Shown here one piece after another: positions 34,201 through 45,757 of a stretch of DNA of 64,000 nucleotides. The stretch is from assembly GCA_010094045.1 (NCBI GenBank), contig ML986587.1, forward strand, positions 649,895-713,894. The letters run 5' to 3'. The DNA is from Lojkania enalia (taxonomy: Eukaryota; Ascomycota; Dothideomycetes; Pleosporales). The notes under the pieces are model-generated. The model ran no database searches and was not told the origin of the DNA. It was given only the letters and a program-made list of their open reading frames with translations. The translations under genes and the position numbers were made by a program. The first letter of the stretch is position 1, and each line of letters begins with the position of its first letter.

Positions 34201-34759
34201 TGCGATGCGGTGCCATAAAACTGTTCAGAAGAAGCGGGGAGGGTTCTGAGCCGAATCGGGATGCTCGGAGCCTGAAAATTGGCAGAGTTGAGGGTCACGA
34301 TGCGAATGACATAGTGGCGGTCCGGCTGAAGATTCTCAATAGTGACTGAGGTTTCCTGGGGCGAGACATCCCCAACTGCGTTGCCGATAAGTATCGCTCA
34401 CGTGCGGTGGGGAGTAGGCTTACTGTCAATGCCGTTGATGCGTATAACATATTTGAGGACAGACGCGCGTGCATCGGGTGGTTTCCAGTGGAGGAGGACG
34501 CCGTCTGCCTTGATGCCGGCAAGAGAGACGACGGGGGCGACGGGGACTTCGAGCCCAAGCAGCGCTACCAATTCCTCGATGGGCTTGGAGAGCACCTGGT
34601 AACCTCGATACGCGAGCCTGGCAGCGAACAACACGGTCAGGAAACGAAGGCAATGCGACATATGTAGGATATTAAATGTATGTGTGCATACCAAAAGAGC
34701 GCAGACAGCACACAGGCCGTCTTCAGCCAACCGGAGGACAAGAAGATGAGGAGCTCCAT
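31230..34759 (-). CDS. Membrane-anchored fibronectin type III / coiled-coil protein
   Basis: Exons 34759-34692, 34617-34424 and 34375-31230, 1135 residues; both introns (GTATGC...CCAG and GTAAGC...GCAG) keep frame. Residues ~1-22 form an uncleaved hydrophobic anchor (MELLIFLSSGWLKTACVLSALFW). Residues ~45-125 form one FN3 domain (VSLAGIKADGVLLHWKPP, then VTIENLQPDRHYVIRIVTLN). A Glu/Lys coiled coil covers about residues 220-400, long Ser/Pro-rich disorder follows, and a striking Ala/Lys/Glu run (variants of 'KAAEKEAKKAEKAEKKAKAEK') lies near 920-960. I know such FN3 proteins only as conserved hypothetical genes of filamentous ascomycetes, perhaps at the ER or plasma membrane. Function unknown. 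Confidence 0.85.
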
Positions 34760-35473
34760 GTTGTAGTGGGCGACATCCGGGTGCCAGAGATAGAGAGCGT
34801 GGTGAGGATCGGACAGCATTGGAGCAGCGGGCAGCGGTCTCAACGAGGCAGACCAGCTGCTGCAACGCGATGCAATAATATGGGAGAGGAGGCTTGGAGG
34901 AACAGGCGGCGGCGACGCACTTTGTAGACATGCATCATGGCCAAGTCGGGCCGGGCGCAAGCACTGAGCGTCGTCTTGGCTAGCGAGGTATCTGCATATA
35001 CAGCCGATGCACATGAACAGGCCGAGTGGGCCATTCACCTCCCAACACGCCGGCATGCACGCTCGATACCGGCTCTCACTACTTTTAAGAGCTTCCCCCG
35101 GCCGACAGCTCTCTGACGTTTGTGCCCCCATACTTGACAAAAAATCTGGACAACGGCGCTTCCCGCTTTGCTCCGGCCTAGCCTATCCCATGACCCGCGT
35201 CCGTGATTACCCTGCGCCTGGGTAGTGACCGCATCGCGCGTCCGCCGCTTTCAGATCCCCATCCTCCAATTCCTCCCCCCCCCCCCGCAATCTGTCCACC
35301 CCGTCTGGCTTCATAGAACCCTCTATTCCGCTGGACGTTACTGCAAGACTACAGAACAACGCATCTCCGATACCTTCTCAGCCTCCCGAACCGACCCCTA
35401 AGCCCGTCCGACATAGCTCAGTTCAGCCGCCGCGAGCCTGTCTGAACACCCTCAAGGCAGCCGGGGGGAGGAG
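34760..35473. other. Divergent promoter region with a C tract
   Basis: Between the FN3 gene and PAH1. GC-rich, with a run of 12 C at about 35275-35286. Open stretches here lack starts or family signal and are judged non-coding. Confidence 0.55.
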
Positions 35474-37901
35474 ATGCAGTACGTGCGATCTATAACCGGC
35501 ACTGTATCAAAGGGCTGGAATTCCATAAACCCGGCAACTCTGAGTGGTGCCATCGACGTTATTGTCGTTGAGCAAGAGGATGGTATGCTATGATGCCGCT
35601 GCATGCCGAGCTCTCTAACTCGCAGCAGGATCTCTCGCATGCTCGCCCTTCCATGTCCGCTTCGGCAAGTTTCAACTGCTTCGACCGTCGGATAAGAAGG
35701 TACCAGTAGCCTAGGCTCCAGTTTAGGCTTCGCTTACTGACTAGATGTAGGTGGAGTTTCGAGTCAACGATGCCAAACAGGACTATGCCATGAAGCTCGG
35801 CGAAGGCGGAGAGGCCTTCTTCGTCTTCGAAACATCTGCAGCAATACCAGAAGAGCTCCAAACCTCCCCGTTGGCGTCGCCCGTCGCGAGTCCCGAACAG
35901 AACCCTTCAGAGCCGTCGTTAGAACCTGGTCTGACTGAACCCGAACCCCTCAATCTAGATGGTAGTACCGGTGGCTCGCGCAGAGAGAGGCTGTCTGTCT
36001 CAGTGCCTCCATCTAGTCCACAGGAGCCAGTGCTTGCCCTCAATCGGCCGAAATCCGGTGACTGGTCCGGGTTACCACGGTCCCGTACTGACGATGTCCT
36101 TCCCTCCGCAAAAACCTTCTCCAAGTCATTTGATTCCCAAGAAAGTGGACCACTACAGGTCAGCAAGGAAGAGGCAACGGCTTGGAACAAGTCAACACGA
36201 TCTGCAAGCCCCCCGCCGCTGTCACCCAGCGACGCCATGGCGCGAGCCATCAACCTGTCAAAGAAGCTGTTCGTGTCTAATATCCCGAACAAGGTCACTG
36301 AGAGTGGCGATTTAATGCTAGACATGACCGGCTACAAGAGCAGCGAGGAAGAAGCTCTTCGAGCTGAGGTTGTCGCGCGAAAAGTTCTAGCTGATGAGCT
36401 TGAGGGCAACTACGACATTGGGGCCCTTATAGGGGCAGATGACAATGGAAATCTTTGGATATACAGTAGCGAAGAAGCTAAAGTAGCTGCCGACCGGAAA
36501 GCTGCTCTCAATATGCACATCATGAATGAGGCTGCATTGCGGTCATCTGATGCGGCATCTGATCCTGGATATCATAGCGATGATGCACGAAGCGATTCCG
36601 ATGGCGAATACTCTCCACATCTTCGAAGAGACTCAGATAGCGCTGTTGGGCTTTCGACACCCCCACGGTCTCCCGAAATCGGCGAAACAAAGAGCTATGC
36701 AAAAACCCTTAGACTTACTAGTGATCAGCTTAAGGCGTTGGACTTGATGCCAGGCCCGAACATGATGAGCTTCACCGTGAATCGTTCAACCTGTACGGCC
36801 TACATGTTCTATTGGAAGCATGATGTTCCGATTGTGATATCTGATATTGATGGAACGATCACCAAATCCGATGCTCTCGGACATGTATTGAACATGATCG
36901 GGCGCGATTGGACACATGTAGGCGTTGCCAAACTGTATACCGATATTGTCAATAACGGATACAACATTTTCTATTTAACGAGTCGATCTGTAGGACAAGC
37001 CGACACGACAAGAGCATATCTGAATGGCGTAATACAAGAAGGATACCGGCTGCCCAGAGGTCCAGTCATTATGAGTCCCGATCGGACAATAGCAGCATTG
37101 CGGCGGGAAATCTACCTTCGGAAGCCCGAGGTCTTCAAGATGGCCTGCCTCCGGGATATCATGAGCTTGTTTGGAAAGCCTCATGGGCAAACGCCCTTCT
37201 ATGCGGGCTTTGGCAATAGGTTGACAGATGCACTAAGCTACCGCTCGGTCAATATCCCGTCGACGAGGATCTTCACAATCAATTCTAATGCCGAGGTTAG
37301 CTTGGACGTGCTGTCGCTTAATAGCTATAAGACGGGATACGCGAGTATGCGTGAGATTGTCGACCACTTCTTCCCCCCCGTGGGGCTCCTAGTCCCAGCG
37401 GGTGGCGAGCAGTTCACAGACTTTAATTACTGGCGCGATAGGCCGATGGATATTGAGGATTTTACGGACAGTGGGGATGAGGATGAGGATGAGGATGAGG
37501 GCCCGGTTGAGACGGCTAGTTTGCACAGCGAGGATGAAGGCTCGGAGATCGGCGAAGATCTTGAGGCAAGCTACATGTCCCGCGATTCTATTGATGAAAC
37601 GGGGAATATGGAAGATTCGATTGTGGAGAGTGTGGAGGGGTATGAGTACGATGAGGATGGAGAGGTTGAGGAAGGGGAGGAAGCCGATGAGGAAGAAGGG
37701 GAGGAAGATGAGGAGGAGGAGGAGGAGGAAGAGGAAGATGATGGGAAAGAGGAAAAGGATCAAGGGACGCCGACCAAGGAGACAAGCGGTGCGCTTGATC
37801 ACCATATTGAACGGTTGGCTAGCTTGGATATTGAGGATGAGATGCCTACGCCTACAACGGAAAGTGAGGAGAGGAAGGTGTCAGCGCCTACGCCCATATG
37901 A
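35474..37901 (+). CDS. PAH1: Phosphatidate phosphatase (lipin)
   Basis: Exons 35474-35582, 35629-35699 and 35751-37901, 776 residues. The N-terminus MQYVRSITGTVSKGWNSINP, then [30 protein letters not shown], spans all three exons and is the lipin N-LIP domain. The catalytic LNS2 (HAD) domain has DIDGT at residues 425-429, the DxDxT nucleophile motif, followed by GYNIFYLTSRSVGQADTTR. The enzyme dephosphorylates phosphatidic acid to diacylglycerol at the nuclear/ER membrane, controlling triacylglycerol and phospholipid synthesis. The middle is Ser-rich, as in a phospho-regulated protein, and the last ~170 residues are strongly acidic (long Glu/Asp runs). Length is typical for filamentous fungi. 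Confidence 0.95.
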
Positions 37902-37945
37902 TCGTACAGGGGATAATGTACTGTGGGATGTCTAGCGTTTGCGGG

Positions 37946-37983
<38 letters not shown>

Positions 37984-38695
37984 TGAAAAGAAAAATTGGG
38001 TGTTCATATTTTTGCATCGCAGGGCGTTTGAATAGACATGGGTAGTTTTTGGGTGTAGGATAGACGATGCATTTCTTGGAGTTGGGCTAGATGCCGATAC
38101 CATTCACAGATAGGCTGTTGGGACCTACCTCTTACGGGTATCCACCTCGTAGTGAGACTTTAATATAAAGCCGTAAGCTGTTAGGAGCATTTAAGCGGGC
38201 GGGTAGGGCCACAGGGAATTGGCCTTGCTGGCTAGAAAGTGCCGGCTCCGAGGCTGCTTAGATGTTTGCTGGGCAGTGATGTTGAATATATCATATCCAT
38301 GTTGACTTGTGACTTGACGGGCCTTCCCGTCCTCCGTGTCTCGATTACGCCAGCATAATGCCTATATAACTGCGCACGTTTTCTTTCTTCGAACAGACGG
38401 CGAGTCGTAGCTTGAAGCCGATTGCTCGTTGCAGTAAGCCGCATTATGCGCGTCGTATTAGCTGAAACCTTTGTCTGCAGTCCCTGCATTTGGCGGTTCG
38501 GAAAATGCCCAAAGGTCAGCACCCCGTGACTTGGCTTCAGCCTCTTGCGCGAAACACAACCTTTACCTTTCGACCTCGCAAAAGTTTCCCGTCATCACCC
38601 ACCCGGAGTTGTTCTTTCTACTGTGCGACGCTTTGCCATGCCACGGGATGAGGCGCGGCGCATGTGGGCGTGATTTGATGGGTTTTTTGTGAGGC
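37902..38695. other. Intergenic, with T16A20 tract
   Basis: Just past the PAH1 stop is a run of 16 T directly followed by 20 A (37946-37981). No gene recognised in the remainder; THG1 promoter at the right end. Confidence 0.6.
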
Positions 38696-41581
38696 ATGGC
38701 GAACTCCAAGTAAGCTTTTGCGCGGCAAGCGAGGGCGGTTGGGGTCCAGGGCAGACTGACGGTGCGACTAGATACGAATATGTGCGCTCGTTTGAGCAGC
38801 CGGATGTCTTACTGGCCAATACTTGGATCGTGGTCCGGATCGATGGGCGCGGGTTCTCCAAGTAAGGAGATTTTTATTCTTTTTCCTATCCGTCATTATC
38901 GTTGTCATTTCGATCTTTTGCGTCCACTTGTACGCCGGCGGTCTGAGGAGATGGCCGCGTTTGCACGCAAGCGCTGGGGCTGGTAGCCTTACTCGTCCTG
39001 CCTAGTTTCTAGGCTCGCCGCTGAGCTGCTTGCGCCGGACTTTGCTATGTCTGCATTACGGACTTGTTTGGGAGTAGAGCTAATCGACTGCGTGTGTAAC
39101 CAACAGATTCACGACCAAATACAAATTCACCAAGCCGAATGATAAACGGGCGTTGGATCTCATGAACGCTGCGGCGCAAGCCGTCATGAAAGAATTGCCG
39201 GACTTGGTATTGGCGTATGGGAATAGCGATGAATTCAGGTAAGCCGCTCGTACTCCTATTAATCTAAAACAAGAACATAGGAAACCAAGGATATGTACAG
39301 TACATGTTGGTTGCCAATCGAAGGATGAGTTGCAGATGCGCTTTGCCGCATGTGGGTTTGCGTTTCAAGGTAAAAGCTGACGTGTTGCACAGTTTCGTCT
39401 TTCATAAGGATTGCAGCCTGTTTGAGAGGAGGTCGAGGTATGCAATATACTCATTTTTTTTTTCTAGCCCCCGATCTACATATCTTTAGGAAATCTTGAT
39501 TTGATGTAGGGATTGTACGACTAGTGCTGTTGCTGATGTGTATTAATAGTAAACTAACTACCACAATTGTGTCGACGTTCACTTCTTATTATACCTTTCT
39601 TTGGCCGATTTATTTCCCAGATACGCCTCTTACGCCTCCGTTGCCCTCTTTTGATGGGAGAGCGGTGTGCTATCCGAGCGACCAGAACCTAAGGGACTAC
39701 ATGAGCTGGCGGCAGGTTGATTGTAAGTGAATCCCACGAACGTTCCCCGTCTGATATCGCAGTTGGTTGTGGAACCTTCACACTCTTCTAGTTTCATTGT
39801 GTAATCTGCAATCCTTCCATCTGACATATATATGCCCGCTTATAGTCTTGGTCAAGTGCAGTTCTGATATCTTGTAGGCCACATCAACAATCTCTACAAC
39901 ACAACGTTTTGGGCCTTGGTACACAAGGGTAGATTAGATGCTCGAACAGCGGAGAAGGAACTCGCTGGGACGGTTTCATCCAACAAGAACGAGATCCTTT
40001 TCTCTCGCTTTGGCATCAATTACAATAACGAACCCGAGATATTTAAGAAAGGGAGTGTATTGTATCGAGATGTAAGACCCGCTAACCCAAAGGGCCCCTT
40101 TTTATTATAAACTGCAAAATTTCTTACTTAGCTAGTTTGGGCCGTCATCTGTCCACTCCTCGCCCACCCCGCCGCGTTCGTCAGCTTCACCAAACTTAGC
40201 ACACCCAAAGCCACGTCAAATACCACGGCCAATGTCTCAGCCACTAGAGCGCTCTCTTCCCATTCTTCATAAAGACTCCTCTACTTCCTCAGCAGCATCT
40301 ACCCCCCGAGGTCCGACTTTCCTTTCGACATCAACTACTCCCTCGCCGCCTCCATCGCCGTCATCAATGTCGATCCCGGCTTTCCCGCTGCCTCAGGCCT
40401 TCATCCCCGGTACTACTTCTTCAACCGCATCAGCATCGGCTATGGTTTCAAAACAGCCATTACCAGTACTAACCCCCCTCCCCCTCCCACCACCGACCCT
40501 CAAACCAACCACAAAGCCTCCCCCATCTCTCAGCCCCCCAAATCCAATCGCCCACACAAATACCTCTCCCATTCCATCCCCCATCGCCCCTCCCTCCATC
40601 CCAAACCGCACAACCTCGCATACCTCCCACTCAGCCTCAGCCTCCCTCTCCCTTTCAACCGTCTTCCAAGGCACCACCCGACCCGTAACTGCATCCGCCT
40701 CAACCTCCAAGCCGCTCCTTAAACGCCGCAGTCCCTCCCTCAGCCTCCTGGAAGGCTCTGGCCCACAAATCCCTCTCCGAATATCTTCCATCCCGCTAGA
40801 CAACAAGCCACGCAAGCTGTCCCTCCCCTCGCAAAAGTCCTTCGGCTTCCTCTCTGAAAGGGAAAAAGAGAATGCGAGACCGCTCGCCCCACTATCTTCG
40901 AACAGCGACCGCAAGATCTCACCGCCGCTCATGACGATGAAAGAATTGCCCTCGCCGCCCGTCGACGACCAGTCGCCTACAACAGATACCCTAATATGGG
41001 CACGAGACCGCGAAGATGCAGGTACACACGCGGATTTCATTTCCACTCCAAATCCGAATCCAATTCTCGGATCAACGAGTAGCAAACCGCAAGCTACGCG
41101 ACGCTCGCGTTCAGCATCCCAGTCCCGGATAGCGGAGATGCAGGGTGGTTCTAGTTCTACCTCTGCGTCTGCGTCTGGGCCTGGTAAATATCCGAATCCG
41201 CTGTCCGCGCACCCGTGGTCGGGTCCCAGTTTACAACATCAGTATTCCTTTTCGCAGCCTCAAGCTCATGGGCATACACACCCGCATGCACATTCGCAGT
41301 CCTCAACACCCATATCTACATCCACATCCACGCCCACGCCCACCCCGCAATCGCAACCCAAATCCAAATCAACTCTGAAATCAAAGGCAAAGGCAAAAGC
41401 AAATGATGAACAGTCTCAAACAAAAAGCGAGGAAGGCAGACCCAAGGAACTAAGTAGGACAGCCAAGGAGAAAGATCGCAAGAAGAGACAGAGGGCCAGG
41501 ATCGTTGTAGAGCATGTAGATATCATTAAAGATGCTTTTTGGGAGAGGAGGCCTTGGATATTGAGGGGGAGTGCGGGGTGA
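38696..41581 (+). CDS. THG1: tRNA-His guanylyltransferase with a very long disordered insertion
   Basis: Seven exons: 38696-38709, 38772-38861, 39107-39238, 39393-39437, 39550-39722, 39878-40071 and 40136-41581; every junction keeps frame, 697 residues. The catalytic domain is intact: [23 protein letters not shown] with metal ligand Asp29, YGNSDEFSF with Asp76/Glu77, then [15 protein letters not shown] and [10 protein letters not shown]. Thg1 adds G(-1) to the 5' end of tRNA-His. After residue ~216 (SVLYRD) the last exon supplies ~440 Ser/Pro/Thr-rich, low-complexity residues before the family's C-terminal block [20 protein letters not shown]. Usual Thg1 length is about 270-300. The first exon has only 14 coding bases. 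The weakest junction is the last (acceptor TTAGCTAG before 40136). Confidence 0.85.
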
Positions 41582-41918
41582 GGAATGGAAATGGGGTCGT
41601 GGGAGATGGATTGCGTGGATGAATATTGTGTGATGTCGTGACGCATAATGGTGGCGTTTAGGATTGGTTTACGATTTTGTATGATTTGGCACGGTGCTGG
41701 TAGACGTGTTTGATTTTGGGGTTCTGGGGCTATTTGGATGTGGATGTTGTGAGCGGGGTGGGTTTTTAGTTACGATAGAAGATCGGACTTGGGGTTATTA
41801 GATCTATGGATTGAATTGAATTGATGGAACGCCGTCTATGCTATGCAGTGCGATGCTGTCTGGGGTAATCAATGTATCTATCTAACCAACTGAGTTATAT
41901 AGTTTTAGGTGATCTGTG
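41582..41918. other. Intergenic between convergent THG1 and TMA23
   Basis: Terminator region for two convergent genes; G/T-rich, no gene seen. Confidence 0.5.
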
Positions 41919-43007
41919 CTACGCCGTCACTGCGACCGCTTTTGCTTTTGTTTTCGCTATCGCCCTCTTCCTCTCCCTATGCGAGTCTTTTCTCTCTCTC
42001 GACCTATCCCTCACGTTGCTTTCCTCCACGCTTCCCCATACCTTCTCCGCCTTCTCGGTCCCCCGCTTCAACCCCTGTGGCTCAACACGCTCCCTCCTCC
42101 TCTTCCTCTTCTCCTCGTACTTCTCCGCGCGTCGAAGTACATATTCCTCAAATGACCGCCCCTTCACCTTCGCCCGCTCCCCATACAACTCCCTCTTCCA
42201 GGGCGCCAGTCTCGCAATCCGGAGCGCGAGATCGGCAGCTTTTTGTAGGTTTTCTGGATTGGTGGGAAGGCCGGTGCGGTGGGCATGGAGCTCCTTCTCC
42301 GCTGCCTGCCGCCGCGCTTTGCAGACGGCTTGCCTAAGTAACTGCTTCGAGAGCCTCGTTTGGGCTTTTGCGGTCGAGGAGCAGGTGCAGGTGGAGAGTT
42401 GTGATTGGGCGCGGTGGACGGCGAGGGCTGCGCGGGATTCGGCGTGGAGGGAGGCGCGGAGTTGGGATTCTGGGGGCTGGGCAGTATCTGCTTGTGTTTT
42501 CTCCTTGTATCGTCTGGATTTTTTTTGCTTTTGTGATGTGGGGTCGCTGGTGTCGGGTGCTTGTTTGCGTTTTCGGGGTGTGGACGAGGCCGGTGTAGGA
42601 GGTGGATGGTCAGACGAGGAGATGGAAGTTGCGAGCGTGGTTTCCCCCGTTGTTTCAATGCTCGAGTTCATCGAGGATTCCGTCGTCGAGCTATCCTCTT
42701 TATCGATCGTCCCCGCGAGCCCTTCGCCCTGCACGAAGAAGCCGTACAGTCCGCCCCGGTTGATGCCCTGCTTGCGCACCTGGCTCAGCGCGCTCTCCTG
42801 GCCAGTACCAATGCTTTTCAAACTCTCGTCGAATGCGCGCATCCACCACTGGTCGTCTGTCTTGTACGCTGCCTTTTTCGATCCGAGGCCTAGCTGGTCT
42901 CGCTTGTGAGTTATTAGGAGGGGTTTCTTGATGCCGCGGCCATGGTGGTCGAGCGAGTGTCCTGCACCCCGCCAGCCCTGACTCTTCAAATAAGCGTTGA
43001 CGTCCAT
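41919..43007 (-). CDS. TMA23: Tma23-like nucleolar ribosome-biogenesis protein
   Basis: Single exon, 362 residues, starting at the ATG at 43007; the frame is open further upstream but the family starts here. The N-terminus MDVNAYLKSQGWRGAGHSLD, then GIKKPLLITHKRDQLGLGSKKA and DDQWWMRAFDESLKSIGTG, matches the G-patch-like head of yeast Tma23. The rest is Lys/Arg/Glu- and Ser/Thr-rich with basic clusters (RKRKQ, KQKKSRRYKEK, RKRRRERV) suiting nucleolar location. Tma23 acts in 40S ribosomal subunit biogenesis. The C-terminal half is much longer than the yeast protein. Confidence 0.8.
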   Translation of the reverse strand: MDVNAYLKSQGWRGAGHSLDHHGRGIKKPLLITHKRDQLGLGSKKAAYKTDDQWWMRAFDESLKSIGTGQESALSQVRKQGINRGGLYGFFVQGEGLAGTIDKEDSSTTESSMNSSIETTGETTLATSISSSDHPPPTPASSTPRKRKQAPDTSDPTSQKQKKSRRYKEKTQADTAQPPESQLRASLHAESRAALAVHRAQSQLSTCTCSSTAKAQTRLSKQLLRQAVCKARRQAAEKELHAHRTGLPTNPENLQKAADLALRIARLAPWKRELYGERAKVKGRSFEEYVLRRAEKYEEKRKRRRERVEPQGLKRGTEKAEKVWGSVEESNVRDRSRERKDSHRERKRAIAKTKAKAVAVTA

Positions 43008-43306
43008 CCAAAACCAGGACCTTTGAGCGACGAGTTGAGTGAATGTCGGTGGTCCACTTTGGCGTCGAAATTTTAGTGGGACATGAAGGCGCTCGAAATC
43101 TTGGCGTGGGATCCTCCCGGCCCGGCGTGATCTATTCCGAAACAGGGAGCTCGCCCAGCTCCCTGATATTTCACACCTTCTCAACCACCAGCTCCCCACA
43201 CGTGTTCGTCGTCTGCCATGGAGATGTGACTGCTGCTCATCGACGGCCACACCGCTGTCATGAGGTTAATTAATTAATATATATTCCTTCCCACGTGGAT
43301 GGGCAT
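43008..43306. other. Divergent promoter, TMA23 and phosphoesterase
   Basis: Short divergent intergenic region, with TAATTAATTAATATATAT at about 43266-43284 that could serve as an AT-rich core promoter element for the rightward gene. Confidence 0.4.
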
Positions 43307-44740
43307 ATGGCCCCTGAGTCCAGAATGGCGGGTCTTCAGTATGGTCACAGGCGCTCCTTCTCCGGTTCGTTGAGATGCTCTTATATCTCCTCTCTTTTCT
43401 CTTACGCGTTTGATTTGTTTCTTTCTGTTCCTGCTAGACGCCGTTTTCTGTTGGCCTTTACCTTTCTGATCGGAGTTCTCTGCACCATCATTATGAAACG
43501 AGAACATTTGCTGTGGATAATGGGCACCATGGCTGGTGCGGCGCCTATCCTGGAACCAGGTCAAGGCGCAGAGTTTGAGGGTCTTAGATTTGGCCTAGAT
43601 GGCACGTTCAAGATATCGGTCTTCGAGGATCTGCATTTTGGCGAAGCGGAAAACACGTTATGGGGCCCGGAGCAAGATCGCAAGACAGTCAAGGTTCTAA
43701 ATACTCTCCTTGACAATGACAGGCCTAATCTCGCTGTGCTCAATGGGGACCTGATAACCGGCGAGGATACATATTCTCACAACAACACAGCGTACCTCGA
43801 CCAGCTCCTGGGGCCGCTCATCCAGCGAAACGTCCCATGGGCTTCCACCTACGGCAACCACGACCACCAACGGACCCTCTCCGGCTCTTCTCTCCTCGCC
43901 CGCGAAAAAGAACGCGGCCCAAAACTCAGCTACACAGAATCCATGCTTCCCGGTAACGAATCAAAAATCGGCACAACAAACTACTACGTCCCCATCTACT
44001 CGTCCACCGGAGGTGGAAACCCCACCCTAGTGCTTCTCCTCTGGTTCTTCGACAGCCGTGGTGGCCGCGCCTACAACCAGACCAAGCCCGACGGGACAGA
44101 CGTCCCAACAGGTGGCTGGGTAGACCAAGACGTCATCAACTGGTTCAATGCCGAGAAAATGGGCATGCAGCAAGCTTTCAAACGCACGATTCCCAGCCTT
44201 GTATTCGTGCACATTCCTACGCACGCCTCGTGGTCCTTCCAGCAGAAAGTAGGCATCGATCCGAATACGGAACCGGGTATCAATGATGAGGGCGTCGCCC
44301 CGCAAGGCGATGCCTGTGATGAGCAGGGTAAGTGCTCCTACGCAGGCCTCGATTCCCCGTTCATGAAAAGCCTTGTCGAAACGGATGGTCTGATCGCTGT
44401 CTTCTCCGGTCATGATCATGGGCTCGATTGGTGCATGAAATGGTCTGCCACCGAGCCTCTCCCAGAAAACGATCCCGGGACCGGCAACGACGTATTCATG
44501 TGCTTTGGGCGGCACACGGGGTATGGCGGGTATGGCACTTGGACTAGAGGTGCCAGACAGATTGTATTGTATGAAGAGGATCTGGGAAAGAAGGAGGTGG
44601 AGACTTGGATTGGACTTGAGGATGGGAGGGTTAGTGGGCATGTTGTGCTGAATGGGACGTATGGGGTTGATAGGTATCCTACTGTTTCTGGAATAGCTGG
44701 TGAGGGGGACGGTAGGAGGGAGGACTCGGAGAGGGATTAA
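43307..44740 (+). CDS. Membrane-anchored calcineurin-like metallophosphoesterase
   Basis: Single exon, 477 residues, starting at the ATG at 43307. A hydrophobic segment at about residues 46-62 (RRRFLLAFTFLIGVLCTII) looks like a type II signal anchor. The metallophosphoesterase motifs appear in order: DLHFGE (DxH), NGDLI (GDxx), YGNHDH (GNHD), FVHIPTH, and SGHDHGLDW (GHDH), which give the two-metal site. N-glycosylation sequons suggest a lumenal or extracellular domain. It is similar in layout to fungal Dcr2/purple-acid-phosphatase-like phosphoesterases. Substrate unknown. The C-terminus is acidic and short. Confidence 0.88.
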   Translation: MAPESRMAGLQYGHRRSFSGSLRCSYISSLFSYAFDLFLSVPARRRFLLAFTFLIGVLCTIIMKREHLLWIMGTMAGAAPILEPGQGAEFEGLRFGLDGTFKISVFEDLHFGEAENTLWGPEQDRKTVKVLNTLLDNDRPNLAVLNGDLITGEDTYSHNNTAYLDQLLGPLIQRNVPWASTYGNHDHQRTLSGSSLLAREKERGPKLSYTESMLPGNESKIGTTNYYVPIYSSTGGGNPTLVLLLWFFDSRGGRAYNQTKPDGTDVPTGGWVDQDVINWFNAEKMGMQQAFKRTIPSLVFVHIPTHASWSFQQKVGIDPNTEPGINDEGVAPQGDACDEQGKCSYAGLDSPFMKSLVETDGLIAVFSGHDHGLDWCMKWSATEPLPENDPGTGNDVFMCFGRHTGYGGYGTWTRGARQIVLYEEDLGKKEVETWIGLEDGRVSGHVVLNGTYGVDRYPTVSGIAGEGDGRREDSERD

Positions 44741-45757
44741 TGGATATTTTCTTAGGGGATGGGATGTGTGGTTGGGTGCTGACTTAATGGTGGAGGAGAT
44801 TATTAAATAGGTTATATACCCGGAATTTTTTTTAAGAATGGATGTCAGGCCTAGGCTATTGGTACGTTTAAGGGGATGAGTACGACTATGCAATCGAGAG
44901 ATTGCTTGCCATTTTGTCTGCGGTGGATCCACAGACGTCCATGATTCCTCTATCAGAAAGCTAACTGTAAGCTTCAGTCTTCCCGTAGAAGTACGCCGAG
45001 CGGTAGAAGTTGCCACTACAACGTCCATTCCGGCAGATTTCACCGTTGAATTGCCAACGGAGGAGTGGAATAATCGTCTGAAGACCTAGTCCAATTTTTA
45101 TCCTCACGCTACATGCGCTCAGCAAGCTGGAAGTATTGATTGACCTCGACGACGAGACATTGTGGACTTCGACCAATGAACGCACTCTACTAAAGCACTT
45201 GAACTTGGATATCATAGCTAGCCTTCGCAAGCTTCATCCTGGAATTGAAATTCTAAATCGATACTATAAAGAGAATATTTCACTAGCCCTTTCAAGATAC
45301 GTTGCAGGCTACGCCAAAGATACTACATTGTGGAAACAGATGGTCGACTGCACATAGTATAAGTTTCGGACGTCCCCTTTTCATATAGTTTTCCAGTGTG
45401 CGAGCAATGGTTAGGCAAAATGAAAGAGGAAGTCGAGTGAGCTGAATAGACGTGGGAAAGCAGACACGGATCTCTTCGTAGCAATAGGTGATATCCGCTA
45501 ATAGAGAATACGCTGAGAGACTCTATGTTGCTACCAAAGCCAAAAAATTACCATCGTCACTTGGAGCGGTTTAGAGGGGCTGTAAATGAGCTGATAGATA
45601 TATTTTAAGTGGGAACAGGATTTCTATTTCGGTGTTAGATTAGTCGTGGGGAGATCATAGAAATAGGTCGTATACCTAAGTGCCCAACGAGGACATTTTC
45701 CATTAGAGAGGAGAAACCAATCAAAGGTCGTCATATTCATCCCAAATGCATTTTTGA
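44741..45757. other. Start of second AT-rich desert, unknown open fragment
   Basis: Plus-strand open stretch at 45136-45357 (IDLDDETLWTSTNERTLLKHL...) reads as protein but lacks a recognisable domain. Otherwise nothing seen. Confidence 0.4.

Noticed and set aside
35783..36325. Minus-strand open frame of ~180 codons opposite PAH1
   Set aside because: Shadow of the Ser/Pro-rich part of PAH1, with no domain or start context.
40393..41085. Minus-strand open frame of 230 codons opposite the THG1 insertion
   Set aside because: Low-complexity Gly/Val/Glu text that complements the Ser/Pro-rich insertion. The plus frame connects to the Thg1 C-terminal block, the minus frame to nothing.
40136..41581. 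A separate Ser/Pro-rich gene starting at 40232
   Set aside because: Its last residues are the conserved Thg1 C-terminus, and an in-frame acceptor before 40136 links it to the Thg1 exons, so one gene is more likely than two.
41872..42909. Plus-strand open frame of 345 codons opposite TMA23
   Set aside because: Complement of a Lys/Arg/Glu/Ser-rich gene; the minus strand has the clear G-patch-like head.
44027..45043. Minus-strand open frame of 338 codons opposite the phosphoesterase
   Set aside because: No domain; the plus strand contains all five metallophosphoesterase motifs.
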